From: Verrucomicrobiota bacterium | GTDB lineage: Bacteria > Verrucomicrobiota > Verrucomicrobiae > Chthoniobacterales > UBA10450 | Length of the DNA: 7,151 bases | NCBI GenBank assembly: GCA_005887855.1 | Contig: VBQB01000135.1 | Location: forward strand, 9,152-16,302 | Direction: 5' to 3' | Part shown: in pieces, positions 1-5,952 of the stretch | Layout: the number at the start of each line of letters is the position of its first letter | How positions within the stretch are numbered: position 1 is the stretch's first letter | Notes under the pieces: model-generated | What the model was told of the DNA's origin: nothing | The model's database searches: none | Seen by the model: the letters and a program-made list of their open reading frames with translations, nothing else | Made by a program: the position numbers and the translations under genes

Positions 1-598
1 GCTTTCCGTTAACAATCGCACCCGCCACGGCGACGTACGGAAGCTCTTGTCGATCCACCGCGCAGCGCAACATCAATCCGCCGCGACTCATATCGCCACG
101 TCCGATGAAGTCAGCGGGGAAGCGCAGCCGGTCACTAAAGTTGGCCAGCAGAACGTCAACATATTTTCCCGTGGCAATGCTGCCGAGAACAATGATTTCG
201 CTCCGGGCCGGTAACTTTTTTACCAGACGTTGCGCGTCGCGCTCGAGCGGTTCTCGATAACGCGGATCATTTTCGTGAATGTCGACCAGAGCGAATTCAC
301 GCAAGTCGTTGAGACGAATTCGCGCGTGCGCTTCGATCAAGCCACGCGTTGGCGTGATAACAAATACGCCCGAGGTTCCTCGGACCGGACGCGCAAATGC
401 ATTTGCGTAGGCAATTTTCCCGCGAAAATAGAGGCCGCTCAGAAAAGTAAACACCTCCGCGATTGTCGCGCCTTGTTTGTTGCGCAATCTTTTCGCGAGG
501 TCGAATTGCGCGCTCTCGCTCAAAATCATGCGCGCTCGCTCACCGCCGGCGTACGCAGGGGAAAGGAGGAAAATGCGGCAGCTGATCTCGTTCTCCAT
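1..598 (-). CDS. Conserved protein of unknown function, N-terminal part (runs off left edge)
   Basis: The minus strand is open from the first base of the window to beyond 685 and gives at least 199 codons of well-formed protein. From the ATG at 598 the protein begins MENEISCRIFLLSPAYAGG. It then has a helical stretch, a segment FLSGLYFRGKIAYANAFARP, a strand-like GVFVITPTRGL, an acidic DPRYREPLERDAQ segment, a strand-like EIIVLGSIATGKYV, and a striking FIGRGDMSRGGLMLR block near the visible end. It has no signal peptide or membrane segment. I do not recognise a named family or function; the RIFLLSPA start and GRGDMSRGG block feel like a conserved bacterial hypothetical family, but that is memory, not a search. 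An in-frame upstream ATG at 685 has a GAGG four bases before it and would add 29 residues. I prefer 598 because the protein-like pattern begins there. The gene diverges from the sulfotransferase. Confidence 0.8.
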   Translation of the reverse strand, partial: MENEISCRIFLLSPAYAGGERARMILSESAQFDLAKRLRNKQGATIAEVFTFLSGLYFRGKIAYANAFARPVRGTSGVFVITPTRGLIEAHARIRLNDLREFALVDIHENDPRYREPLERDAQRLVKKLPARSEIIVLGSIATGKYVDVLLANFSDRLRFPADFIGRGDMSRGGLMLRCAVDRQELPYVAVAGAIVNGK

Positions 599-754
599 CA
601 GTTGCAATTGTCCGATTGACCAGCGGCAACGCAAGTTGCGCACGACATTTACGAGCCAATCGAGTGCGCTCGCTAAGTTGGCCATCCATCCTCGTGAGGG
701 CCATCTTAACGCCCCTTCTTGCTTTTTGGGCTGAGGAAGGAATATAACGCAAAG

Positions 755-1705
755 ATGCATTTCGCTTGGCCGTTCACAGCTCGCGTCGGTGATAACCGCG
801 ACAAAGAGGAGAATTGGTCGTCTACCGGCGATGCGGAGCCCGATTTCCTTTGTGTCGGAGCCCAGAAAGCCGGAACGTCGTGGCTTTATCAACAACTTGC
901 TTCGCATCCGGATTTCTGGATGCCTCCTATAAAGGAGGTGCGTTATTTTGATAAATTGAGTAAGACTAAAGCATCTCCGCGTCCGCGGGACCAGCGCGAT
1001 GTTCGTTTTCTGGAAAGCATAAAAAGCTTGAGTGCACGACCCTATATCGACCTGGAGAGTTATGCGCGGTTGTTCGAGGCCAAAGGATCGCTTCTCTCTG
1101 GTGACATTTCGCCGACCTATTCGACCCTGAACGACGAGATCATTCAGCGAGTCATCAGTTATTTGCCGAACTTAAAGGTGATCTTTATTGCCCGTGATCC
1201 GGTTGAGAGAGTCTGGTCGCAGTTGTCCATGGGGGTACGTCTCGGAATGATTAGTCCGTTTGACGTCACTGATAGCGACGCTGTCATTCGGAATTTGCTT
1301 AACTCAGGCGTGCTCTTGCTCTCGTACCCGAGCCGAGTCGTCGCGCGATGGAAACGTTACGTTCATCCAGACCTGTTTCGTACCTACTTTTTTGATGACT
1401 TGGAAAGAGATCCCGCTGAACTGCGTCGTTCCATCCTCGATTTCTTGGGTGCCGATCCGAACAAGCAAGGTGGCCGGCTGAAGGCGGATTACAACAGTGA
1501 CCGGGGCAAGAAGAAGCTTCGGCTGAGCGAGAAAGTGCGGTCCCATGTGGCTCAGTTTTTCAAGGAGGAGCTAAAGCTGTGCGCTGCCGAATTGGGTGGG
1601 CCAGCGAGAAACTGGCCGGGGCGATATGGCTTTTCGTTTCTCTCTTTTTTGGCCGTGTTGACCGACAATTTTGATCTCTTCCTTTGGTGTGATTGGATCG
1701 CGTGA
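755..1705 (+). CDS. PAPS-dependent sulfotransferase, intact copy
   Basis: This predicted sulfotransferase moves a sulfuryl group from PAPS to a hydroxyl or amine acceptor, probably a glycan; the acceptor cannot be read from the sequence. It has 316 residues from the ATG at 755. FLCVGAQKAGTSWLY (about residues 31-45) is the 5'-phosphosulfate-binding loop. The KEVRYFD segment carries Glu61, at the place of the proposed catalytic base in heparan-type enzymes. SGDISPTYS follows at about 115-123. VIFIARDPVERVWSQ (about 142-156) is the 3'-phosphate-binding motif with its Arg and Ser. The C-terminal half is helical and ends in RYGF and WCDWIA. No signal peptide or membrane anchor is visible, so it is probably cytoplasmic. 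GAGGAAGGAA at 733-742 is a slightly distant ribosome-binding site for the 755 start. A TTG at 719 would add 12 residues that are partly conserved in the neighbouring copy. The gene heads a tandem pair with the pseudogene downstream. Confidence 0.9.
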   Translation: MHFAWPFTARVGDNRDKEENWSSTGDAEPDFLCVGAQKAGTSWLYQQLASHPDFWMPPIKEVRYFDKLSKTKASPRPRDQRDVRFLESIKSLSARPYIDLESYARLFEAKGSLLSGDISPTYSTLNDEIIQRVISYLPNLKVIFIARDPVERVWSQLSMGVRLGMISPFDVTDSDAVIRNLLNSGVLLLSYPSRVVARWKRYVHPDLFRTYFFDDLERDPAELRRSILDFLGADPNKQGGRLKADYNSDRGKKKLRLSEKVRSHVAQFFKEELKLCAAELGGPARNWPGRYGFSFLSFLAVLTDNFDLFLWCDWIA

Positions 1706-1901
1706 ACCTTTGCGAATCAAAGTGTTCCGCCTCACAACGAGAGAACGCCGGTCGCGCAGCGAGATTGCAGATGACCTTTTGCCAAGCGCACATCACTCGT
1801 CGGGGCAACGAGCCGGTCAAGGGTTTCGCCAAAGCTGCCAGTAGGAACAAAGACTCAGCGATGCTTTTTCATCGAATGAGCGGCATGTTTTGCTCCCGTC
1901 C

Positions 1902-2820
1902 TTGCTTTTTGAAGCCAGCAAAGAAGATAATGCAAAAGTGCGTTGGATTTGGCCATTCAAAGTTCGCGTCGCCCACGACCGCGACAAACAAGAGAGTGGG
2001 TTTGCTCGGGGCGCTGCCCGCCCCGATTTCTTGTGTGTCGGAGCTCAGAAGGGTGGAACGACATGGCTTTATCAACAGCTCGACGCGCATCCCGATTTCT
2101 GGATGCCTCCTCGAAAGGAACTGCACTACTTTGATGAGCTAAGTAGGACTAAACGGGCATTTCCTCCGCGTCGCAGAGACGCGCGCGATCTTTGGTTTCT
2201 GGAGAGAATAGCAAGCTTAAGTGCAAGATCCTATATCGATTTGGACAACTATGCACGGCTGTTCGAGCCCAAAGCGTCACTTCTCTCTGGCGACATTACG
2301 CCAGCCTACTCGATGTTGAATGACGAGATTATTCAGCGGATCGTCGATCATTTTCCAAGGAATGATCAAGCCGTTTGACGTGACTGATATCGACGAAGTG
2401 ATTCGGAATTTGCTCCATCCAGGGGTGCTCTTGCGCTCGTATCCGAGCGCGATCGTCGCGCGATGGAAACGCCATGTTCATCCGGACCAGTTTCGTACGT
2501 ATTTCTTTGACGACTTGAAAAAAAATCCCGTCGAACTGCGATGCACCATCCTCAATTTTTTGGGGGCCAATCCCGACAAGCCGAGTGGAGGACTTAGTGC
2601 TGATTACAACAGCCAGTCGGATAGGAAAAAGCTTCGGCTGAGCGAAAAAATGCGGTCGCATCTGGCTCAGTTCTTCAAGAACGAGTTGGAGGCTTGCGCC
2701 GTGGAACTGGGCGGACCAGCCAGGGAATGGCCGGCGCGATACGGCTTTTCACTGCTGTGTTTTCTCGCCGAGCTGGCCAACAATTCTGATCTCCTTTGGT
2801 GGTGTGATTGGATTGCCTGA
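1902..2820 (+). pseudogene. Sulfotransferase second copy, broken by a 74-nt deletion
   Basis: This paralogue of the upstream sulfotransferase is interrupted. The 5' part keeps the PAPS loop (FLCVGAQKGGTTWLY) and KELHYFD, and reads to NDEIIQR. It then runs out of frame to a TGA at 2376-2378. The rest (GMIKPFDVTD to WCDWIA) continues in another frame to the TGA at 2818-2820. Alignment with copy 1 shows that the equivalent of about 1170-1243 is missing near 2357-2359. This loss of 74 nt removes about 25 residues, including the whole IARDPVERVWS 3'-phosphate-binding motif. Even a frameshift readthrough product would lack a key part of the PAPS site. Both flanking frames are otherwise free of stops and well conserved, so the loss looks recent. 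The position matching the ATG of copy 1 is a GTG at 1938, with no clear ribosome-binding site. The 190 bases before it contain no gene I can support. A local assembly error remains possible. Confidence 0.85.
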
Positions 2821-2956
2821 CCTTGGCCAGAGGAACGTATTCCACTAGTATAGGAACAAAACGACGTCGCCCCCGAAAGCGTCTTTCAATCCCGGTCAAG
2901 CGCGCTTCGGCCAGGTCGAGATTTCTGCTTGATGCATCGCGATCGACAACGGCCGT

Positions 2957-3355
2957 TTAGGCTGCGGCCGAGCGGTTTTGCAGCGCTATCTTTGCCTTTG
3001 CCCGTGCACGATTTGCCTGCAGTTCTGCCAGATGTTTTTCCGACCAGCGACACAGCGTGTGCAAAGGCTCGATTAAAGTTCGCCCCAACCTGGTGAGAGA
3101 GTATTCAACTTTCGGCGGCACGACCGGGTGTACTTTGCGTTGGACCAGACCGTCGCGCTCGAGGCTGCGCAGAGTTTGGGTGAGCATTTTTTGCGAAATA
3201 CCCCCGATCTCGCGCTGAAGCGCAGCGTAACGCTTGGTGCCGTGAGCCAGGACCTGGATGATGAGCGCGGTCCATTTATCTGCAATGCGATCGAGCACGA
3301 GCCGCGAAGGGCATTGCGCATCCATAACCGAGCCGACTGGGGAAGACTTTCGCAT
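2957..3355 (-). CDS. HxlR-family winged-helix transcriptional regulator
   Basis: This is a DNA-binding regulator of 132 residues, typical for the HxlR (MarR-like) family, whose members usually act as dimers. After a short N-terminus it shows the family pattern CPSRLVLDRIADKWTALII (residues 15-33). The recognition-helix region SQKMLTQTLRSLERDGLV lies at about 54-71, and a basic wing VQRKVHPVVPPKVEYSLT follows to about 88. The C-terminal helix (LHTLCRWSEKHLAEL) is the usual dimerisation element. Cys15 sits at the conserved N-terminal cysteine that serves redox or electrophile sensing in relatives such as YodB, HypR and QorR; a second Cys lies at 102. Sensing here is inference. The start at 3355 fits the family length. 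The gene is divergent from the HtrA-like protease, and the 124-bp gap holds a candidate operator. It converges on the sulfotransferase pseudogene. The ligand is unknown. Confidence 0.93.
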   Translation of the reverse strand: MRKSSPVGSVMDAQCPSRLVLDRIADKWTALIIQVLAHGTKRYAALQREIGGISQKMLTQTLRSLERDGLVQRKVHPVVPPKVEYSLTRLGRTLIEPLHTLCRWSEKHLAELQANRARAKAKIALQNRSAAA

Positions 3356-3428
3356 GGCCCTTTTTTAGAGCATTATCAATTCAGGCGCAAGAAGAGAGCA
3401 GCAATCTAAAGACGCTGTATAGAATTAA

Positions 3429-3459
3429 ACCACTGTAGTTGACGGCGAGTTACCGTGGT
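3429..3459. promoter_or_regulatory. Imperfect inverted repeat, candidate regulator operator
   Basis: ACCACTGTA (3429-3437) and TACCGTGGT (3451-3459) form an inverted repeat that matches at 8 of 9 positions, with a 13-nt spacer. The arm centres are 22 bp apart, about two helical turns, which suits a dimeric winged-helix protein. The repeat overlaps the -35 box and spacer of the predicted protease promoter. It lies in the gap shared with the divergent HxlR gene, so binding could repress the protease and autoregulate the regulator. The pairing is seen in the sequence; the binding protein is inferred. Confidence 0.5.
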
Positions 3460-3468
3460 CGATATTTT
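3439..3468 (+). promoter_or_regulatory. Sigma70-like promoter for the HtrA-like protease
   Basis: TTGACG (3439-3444) is a near-consensus -35 box. After an 18-bp spacer comes TATTTT (3463-3468) as a fair -10 box. Transcription would begin near 3475, only about 5 bases before the ATG at 3480. This agrees with the absence of a Shine-Dalgarno sequence and suggests a nearly leaderless mRNA. The boxes are visible; activity is inferred. Confidence 0.5.
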
Positions 3469-3479
3469 ACGAGACTATC

Positions 3480-4541
3480 ATGAGAGATTTTGTTGTGTCA
3501 GAGCAAAATGAAGCGACTGCCCTACGCTTGTTGGACGAGTCGCCGCAGCCACGAAATAGCTCGGGGTTTACAGGCAGAGACGATGTGCCCACGGATTATT
3601 CGTTGCTCGACGAGTATTCGCGCGCGGTGGTCGGCGCAGTCGAGCGAGTCGCATCTGCCGTTGTGAACATAGAAATCCAGCAGCGAAGCAAAGGCCGGCC
3701 GCGCGATGTCGCTGGAAGCGGGTCAGGATTCATCATCACTCCCGACGGCTTTATTTTGACCAACAGCCATGTCGTCCATAATGCCACGCGAATCGTGGTG
3801 AACCTCTCTGACGGGCGCGATTGTCCGGCACAGCTCATCGGTGACGATCCCGATACGGATCTCGCGGTGATTCGGATCGATGCGCCCCAGCTTGCTCATG
3901 TGCGTTTGGCCGATTCCGAAAGTTTGCGCGTCGGACAGGTAGCGATTGCGATTGGCAATCCGCTCGGTTTCCAGGCGAGCGTGACCGCGGGCGTGATTAG
4001 CGCACTTGGGCGCTCGATGTATTCACAGTCCGGTCGCTTGATCGACAATATTATTCAAACCGACGCCGCGTTGAATCCCGGCAATTCCGGTGGACCCCTC
4101 GTCAACTCAGCTGGGGAAGTCATCGGCGTAAACACGGCGATGATTCGACCGGCGCAAGGCATCTGCTTCGCCATCGCGAGCAACACGGCCAAGCTTGTCG
4201 CAGGCTGGTTGATTCGTGATGGAAGAATTCGGCGCAGCTACATCGGCGTCGCCGGTCAAAATGTGCCGCTGCATCGGCGGGTCATTCGATTTTACAATTT
4301 GCCGCTGGAAACTGGGGTGCTGGTTGTGTCAGTGGAAAAAGACAGTCCGGCAGAGCACGCAGGTCTCCGAGAGGGCGACGTCATCGTTGCCTTCGATGAG
4401 CGACCGATCGACACGATCCATGAGCTCCACAAAATGCTGGTCAGCGAACAAATCGGCGTTCCCGCGAGGTTGTTGGTCATTCGGCACACCGAAAAATTAG
4501 AATTGTCGATATTGCCAGCCGAATCACCGCCGCATTCTTAA
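3480..4541 (+). CDS. HtrA/Deg-like S1C serine protease with one PDZ domain, no signal peptide
   Basis: This is a trypsin-like protease of the HtrA/Deg family (353 residues), which degrades or trims damaged or misfolded proteins. The catalytic triad is complete: His97 in TNSHVV, Asp127 in DTDLAVIRID, and Ser203 in NPGNSGGPL. The GSGSGFIITPDGFILTN strand and the IAIGNPLGFQ segment are typical of the fold. One PDZ domain follows at about 252-345 (YIGVAGQ, GVLVVSVEKDSPAEHAGL, GDVIVAFDERPI). The first 45 residues are polar and acidic with no hydrophobic run, so no signal peptide or anchor is visible. This is unusual for a family that mostly works in the periplasm or on the membrane, and the protein is probably cytoplasmic. 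ATG 3480 is chosen because it is the first start after the promoter and no later Met lies before the protease core. The gene is divergent from the HxlR regulator and probably ends its own unit. Confidence 0.93.
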   Translation: MRDFVVSEQNEATALRLLDESPQPRNSSGFTGRDDVPTDYSLLDEYSRAVVGAVERVASAVVNIEIQQRSKGRPRDVAGSGSGFIITPDGFILTNSHVVHNATRIVVNLSDGRDCPAQLIGDDPDTDLAVIRIDAPQLAHVRLADSESLRVGQVAIAIGNPLGFQASVTAGVISALGRSMYSQSGRLIDNIIQTDAALNPGNSGGPLVNSAGEVIGVNTAMIRPAQGICFAIASNTAKLVAGWLIRDGRIRRSYIGVAGQNVPLHRRVIRFYNLPLETGVLVVSVEKDSPAEHAGLREGDVIVAFDERPIDTIHELHKMLVSEQIGVPARLLVIRHTEKLELSILPAESPPHS

Positions 4542-4544
4542 CTT

Positions 4545-4556
4545 CGAAAGCTTTCG
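4545..4556. promoter_or_regulatory. Perfect 12-bp palindrome after the protease stop codon
   Basis: CGAAAGCTTTCG is a perfect palindrome that begins 3 bases after the TAA of the protease gene. It has no loop, so it suits a dimeric protein site better than an RNA hairpin. No T-run follows. Its function is unknown. Confidence 0.35.
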
Positions 4557-4610
4557 CGAGTTGACCCAGAAAGCCTTTACGGTTAACCGTTAGCTTGCTT
4601 TCAGCTCGCG
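4555..4610. repeat. Nested inverted repeat between the protease gene and purD
   Basis: Three levels of symmetry share roughly one centre. CGCGAG (4555-4560) pairs with CTCGCG (4605-4610). GAAAGC (4569-4574) pairs with GCTTTC (4597-4602). In the middle lies the perfect palindrome ACGGTTAACCGT (4579-4590). The spacers are of unequal length, so the structure would be a bulged cruciform or hairpin. It could end the protease transcript or serve purD regulation. There is no T-tract, so a classical intrinsic terminator is not supported. Confidence 0.4.
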
Positions 4611-4649
4611 TTAAAGCACGCTTCTCGCAATGATGCTGCGCGCTTTGCT

Positions 4650-5921
4650 GTGAAAATCCTTGTCATTGGCGGCGGCGGCCGTGAACATGCGCTCGTATGG
4701 AAACTGAGGCAATCTCCGCATGCAGAGCGCATTTTTTGTGCGCCAGGAAACGCCGGCACTGCCGAGTTCGGGGAGAACATCGCCATTGCCGCGGGTAACG
4801 TGGCGGCAGTGATTCGTTTCGCCAAAGAGAATCGCGTCGATCTAACGGTGATCGGTCCAGACGACCCACTTGCCGCCGGGATTGTCGATCTTTTTGCCGC
4901 ACAAAACTTACGCATTTTCGGACCGACCAAGGCGGCCGCGCAGATCGAGTCTTCAAAAATTTTCGCGAAGGAACTGATGCGCGAACAAGGAATTCCCACC
5001 GCGCAGGCGGGTACGTTTGAACGCAGCGATGCCGCGCTCCGATTTTGCGACCGGCTACAATTTCCGATTGTCATCAAGGCCAACGGCCTTGCGCTCGGCA
5101 AAGGAGTAGTCGTTGCGCCCGACGCTGCTGCCGCAAGATCGACAATCGACGAGATGATGAATCAAGGCCGCTTCGGCGAGGCGGGCCGCCGCATCGTGAT
5201 CGAGGAATTTTTGCACGGCACGGAATGTTCGCTACACGCGCTGGTCGATGGCGCTGACTATCGCCTCCTAGAGACAGCCCGCGATCACAAGCGCGCCTTT
5301 GACGGCGATACGGGGCCGAACACGGGCGGGATGGGCGCTTTCAGTCCCGCAAACAACTGGAGCGCTCCGTTGGAAGATCGGTTTGACAAAAAAATCATGC
5401 GACCGCTGCTGCGCGGTTTGCAGGAAAAGAGCATTACATTCCGCGGCTTACTTTTTCCAGGTCTGATGATCAGTACTGATGGCGCACGTGTGCTCGAGTT
5501 CAATTGCCGCTTTGGTGATCCGGAGACGCAGGCAATTTTGCCCCGAATGAAGTCCGACTTGTTGCCGTTACTGGATGCGACGATCGACGGGAAGATCGAC
5601 AGTTGTTCAATCGAGTGGGACCAGCGACCGGCGGTCACAGTTGTGCTCGTCTCGGGCGGTTACCCGGACAAATACGAAACCGGCAACACCATTTCCGGGC
5701 TTGGCGATGCGGCCAAACTCGGTGGCGTGCAAATTTTTCATGCCGGAACCAAGCGCACGAATAGGCAAATTGTGACAGCTGGCGGTCGAGTGCTCGCGGT
5801 CACCGCGTTGGGATCGACAATCGAAGCAGCCCGCGCGCGCGCCTACGAGGCCGTCGCGTGCATTCATTTCGAGAACTGCCGTTATCGTCGCGATATTGCT
5901 CTTAGTGCGGTCGCTCCCTGA
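4650..5921 (+). CDS. purD: Phosphoribosylamine--glycine ligase (GAR synthetase)
   Basis: PurD joins 5-phosphoribosylamine and glycine using ATP to form GAR, the second step of de novo purine synthesis, in the cytoplasm. Its 423 residues match the usual length. The N-terminal domain opens with MKILVIGGGGREHALVWKL, followed by APGNAGTAEF and VIGPDDPLAAGIVD. The ATP-grasp region shows VIKANGLALGKGV (about 141-153), the signature DGDTGPNTGGMGAFSP (about 218-233), and the metal-binding LEFNCRFGDPETQ (about 282-294). The C-terminal domain has VVLVSGGYPDKYETG and the HAGTK segment. No key residue appears lost. The start is a GTG at 4650, fixed by the conserved N-terminus; no clear Shine-Dalgarno is seen. 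A nested inverted repeat lies upstream, and the S41-like gene follows after 31 bases, so the two are probably co-transcribed. Confidence 0.97.
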   Translation: MKILVIGGGGREHALVWKLRQSPHAERIFCAPGNAGTAEFGENIAIAAGNVAAVIRFAKENRVDLTVIGPDDPLAAGIVDLFAAQNLRIFGPTKAAAQIESSKIFAKELMREQGIPTAQAGTFERSDAALRFCDRLQFPIVIKANGLALGKGVVVAPDAAAARSTIDEMMNQGRFGEAGRRIVIEEFLHGTECSLHALVDGADYRLLETARDHKRAFDGDTGPNTGGMGAFSPANNWSAPLEDRFDKKIMRPLLRGLQEKSITFRGLLFPGLMISTDGARVLEFNCRFGDPETQAILPRMKSDLLPLLDATIDGKIDSCSIEWDQRPAVTVVLVSGGYPDKYETGNTISGLGDAAKLGGVQIFHAGTKRTNRQIVTAGGRVLAVTALGSTIEAARARAYEAVACIHFENCRYRRDIALSAVAP

Positions 5922-5930
5922 AAAATCGCC

Positions 5931-5945
5931 CAGCGTTTAACGCTG
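5931..5945. promoter_or_regulatory. 15-nt palindrome over the ribosome-binding region of the S41-like gene
   Basis: CAGCGTT, a single T, then AACGCTG form a perfect inverted repeat 7 bases before the ATG at 5953. As RNA it could fold into a 6-bp stem with a TTA loop. It lies between purD and the next gene, where a ribosome-binding site would be expected and where none is visible. It might modulate translation or be a protein site; both are inference. Confidence 0.4.
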
Positions 5946-5952
5946 ACTCTTG

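Larger units (their letters stand above)
719..2820 (+). repeat. Tandem duplication of a sulfotransferase gene
   Basis: Two diverged copies of one gene lie head to tail: about 712-1705 and about 1895-2820. The copies are offset by 1183 nt at their 5' ends. The offset becomes 1189 after a two-codon insertion in copy 2 (the RAFPP region), and 1115 after a 74-nt deletion in copy 2. In the first 44 residues of the PAPS-binding domain (from PDFLCVGAQK onwards), 35 are identical. Similarity starts a few bases before the TTG at 719/1902 and fades right after the two stop codons. The unit is therefore essentially one gene without long flanks. The divergence shows that the duplication is old. Confidence 0.9.

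Noticed and set aside
230..619. Plus-strand open frame opposite the left-edge gene
   Set aside because: It is exactly antiparallel to the minus-strand gene, whose translation looks far more protein-like. The plus-strand product is Arg/Ala/Asn-rich without motifs.
1708..1722. CTTTG-CGAAT-CAAAG hairpin just after the intact sulfotransferase
   Set aside because: A 5-bp AT-rich stem with no T-tract is too weak to call a terminator.
1859..1874. CGATG-CTTTTT-CATCG hairpin ahead of the pseudogene
   Set aside because: It is a short stem, its match to the loop length is likely chance, and it is not present before copy 1.
1693..2142. Plus-strand open frame of 149 codons overlapping both sulfotransferase copies
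   Set aside because: It overlaps the conserved PAPS loop of copy 2 in a different frame and its product has no recognisable pattern. It is a shadow frame.
2320..2820. Second half of the pseudogene as a separate small protein
   Set aside because: It lacks the PAPS loop and the 3'-phosphate motif, and it aligns continuously with the C-terminal half of copy 1. It is better explained as the distal part of a frameshifted gene.
1842..2860. TAGGAACAAA occurring after both sulfotransferase copies (1842-1851 and 2851-2860)
   Set aside because: The distances from the two stop codons differ (137 and 31 bases) and the flanks do not align, so it is not a repeat boundary or insertion-element end.
2948..2970. 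CGGCCG-N9-CGGCCG stem-loop over the hxlR stop codon, considered as a terminator
   Set aside because: The stem is only 6 bp, each arm is itself palindromic, and no T-run follows on either strand.
3416..3421. TATACA on the minus strand as a -10 box for the HxlR gene
   Set aside because: No acceptable -35 box lies 16-18 bp upstream, so the promoter of the regulator could not be placed with confidence.
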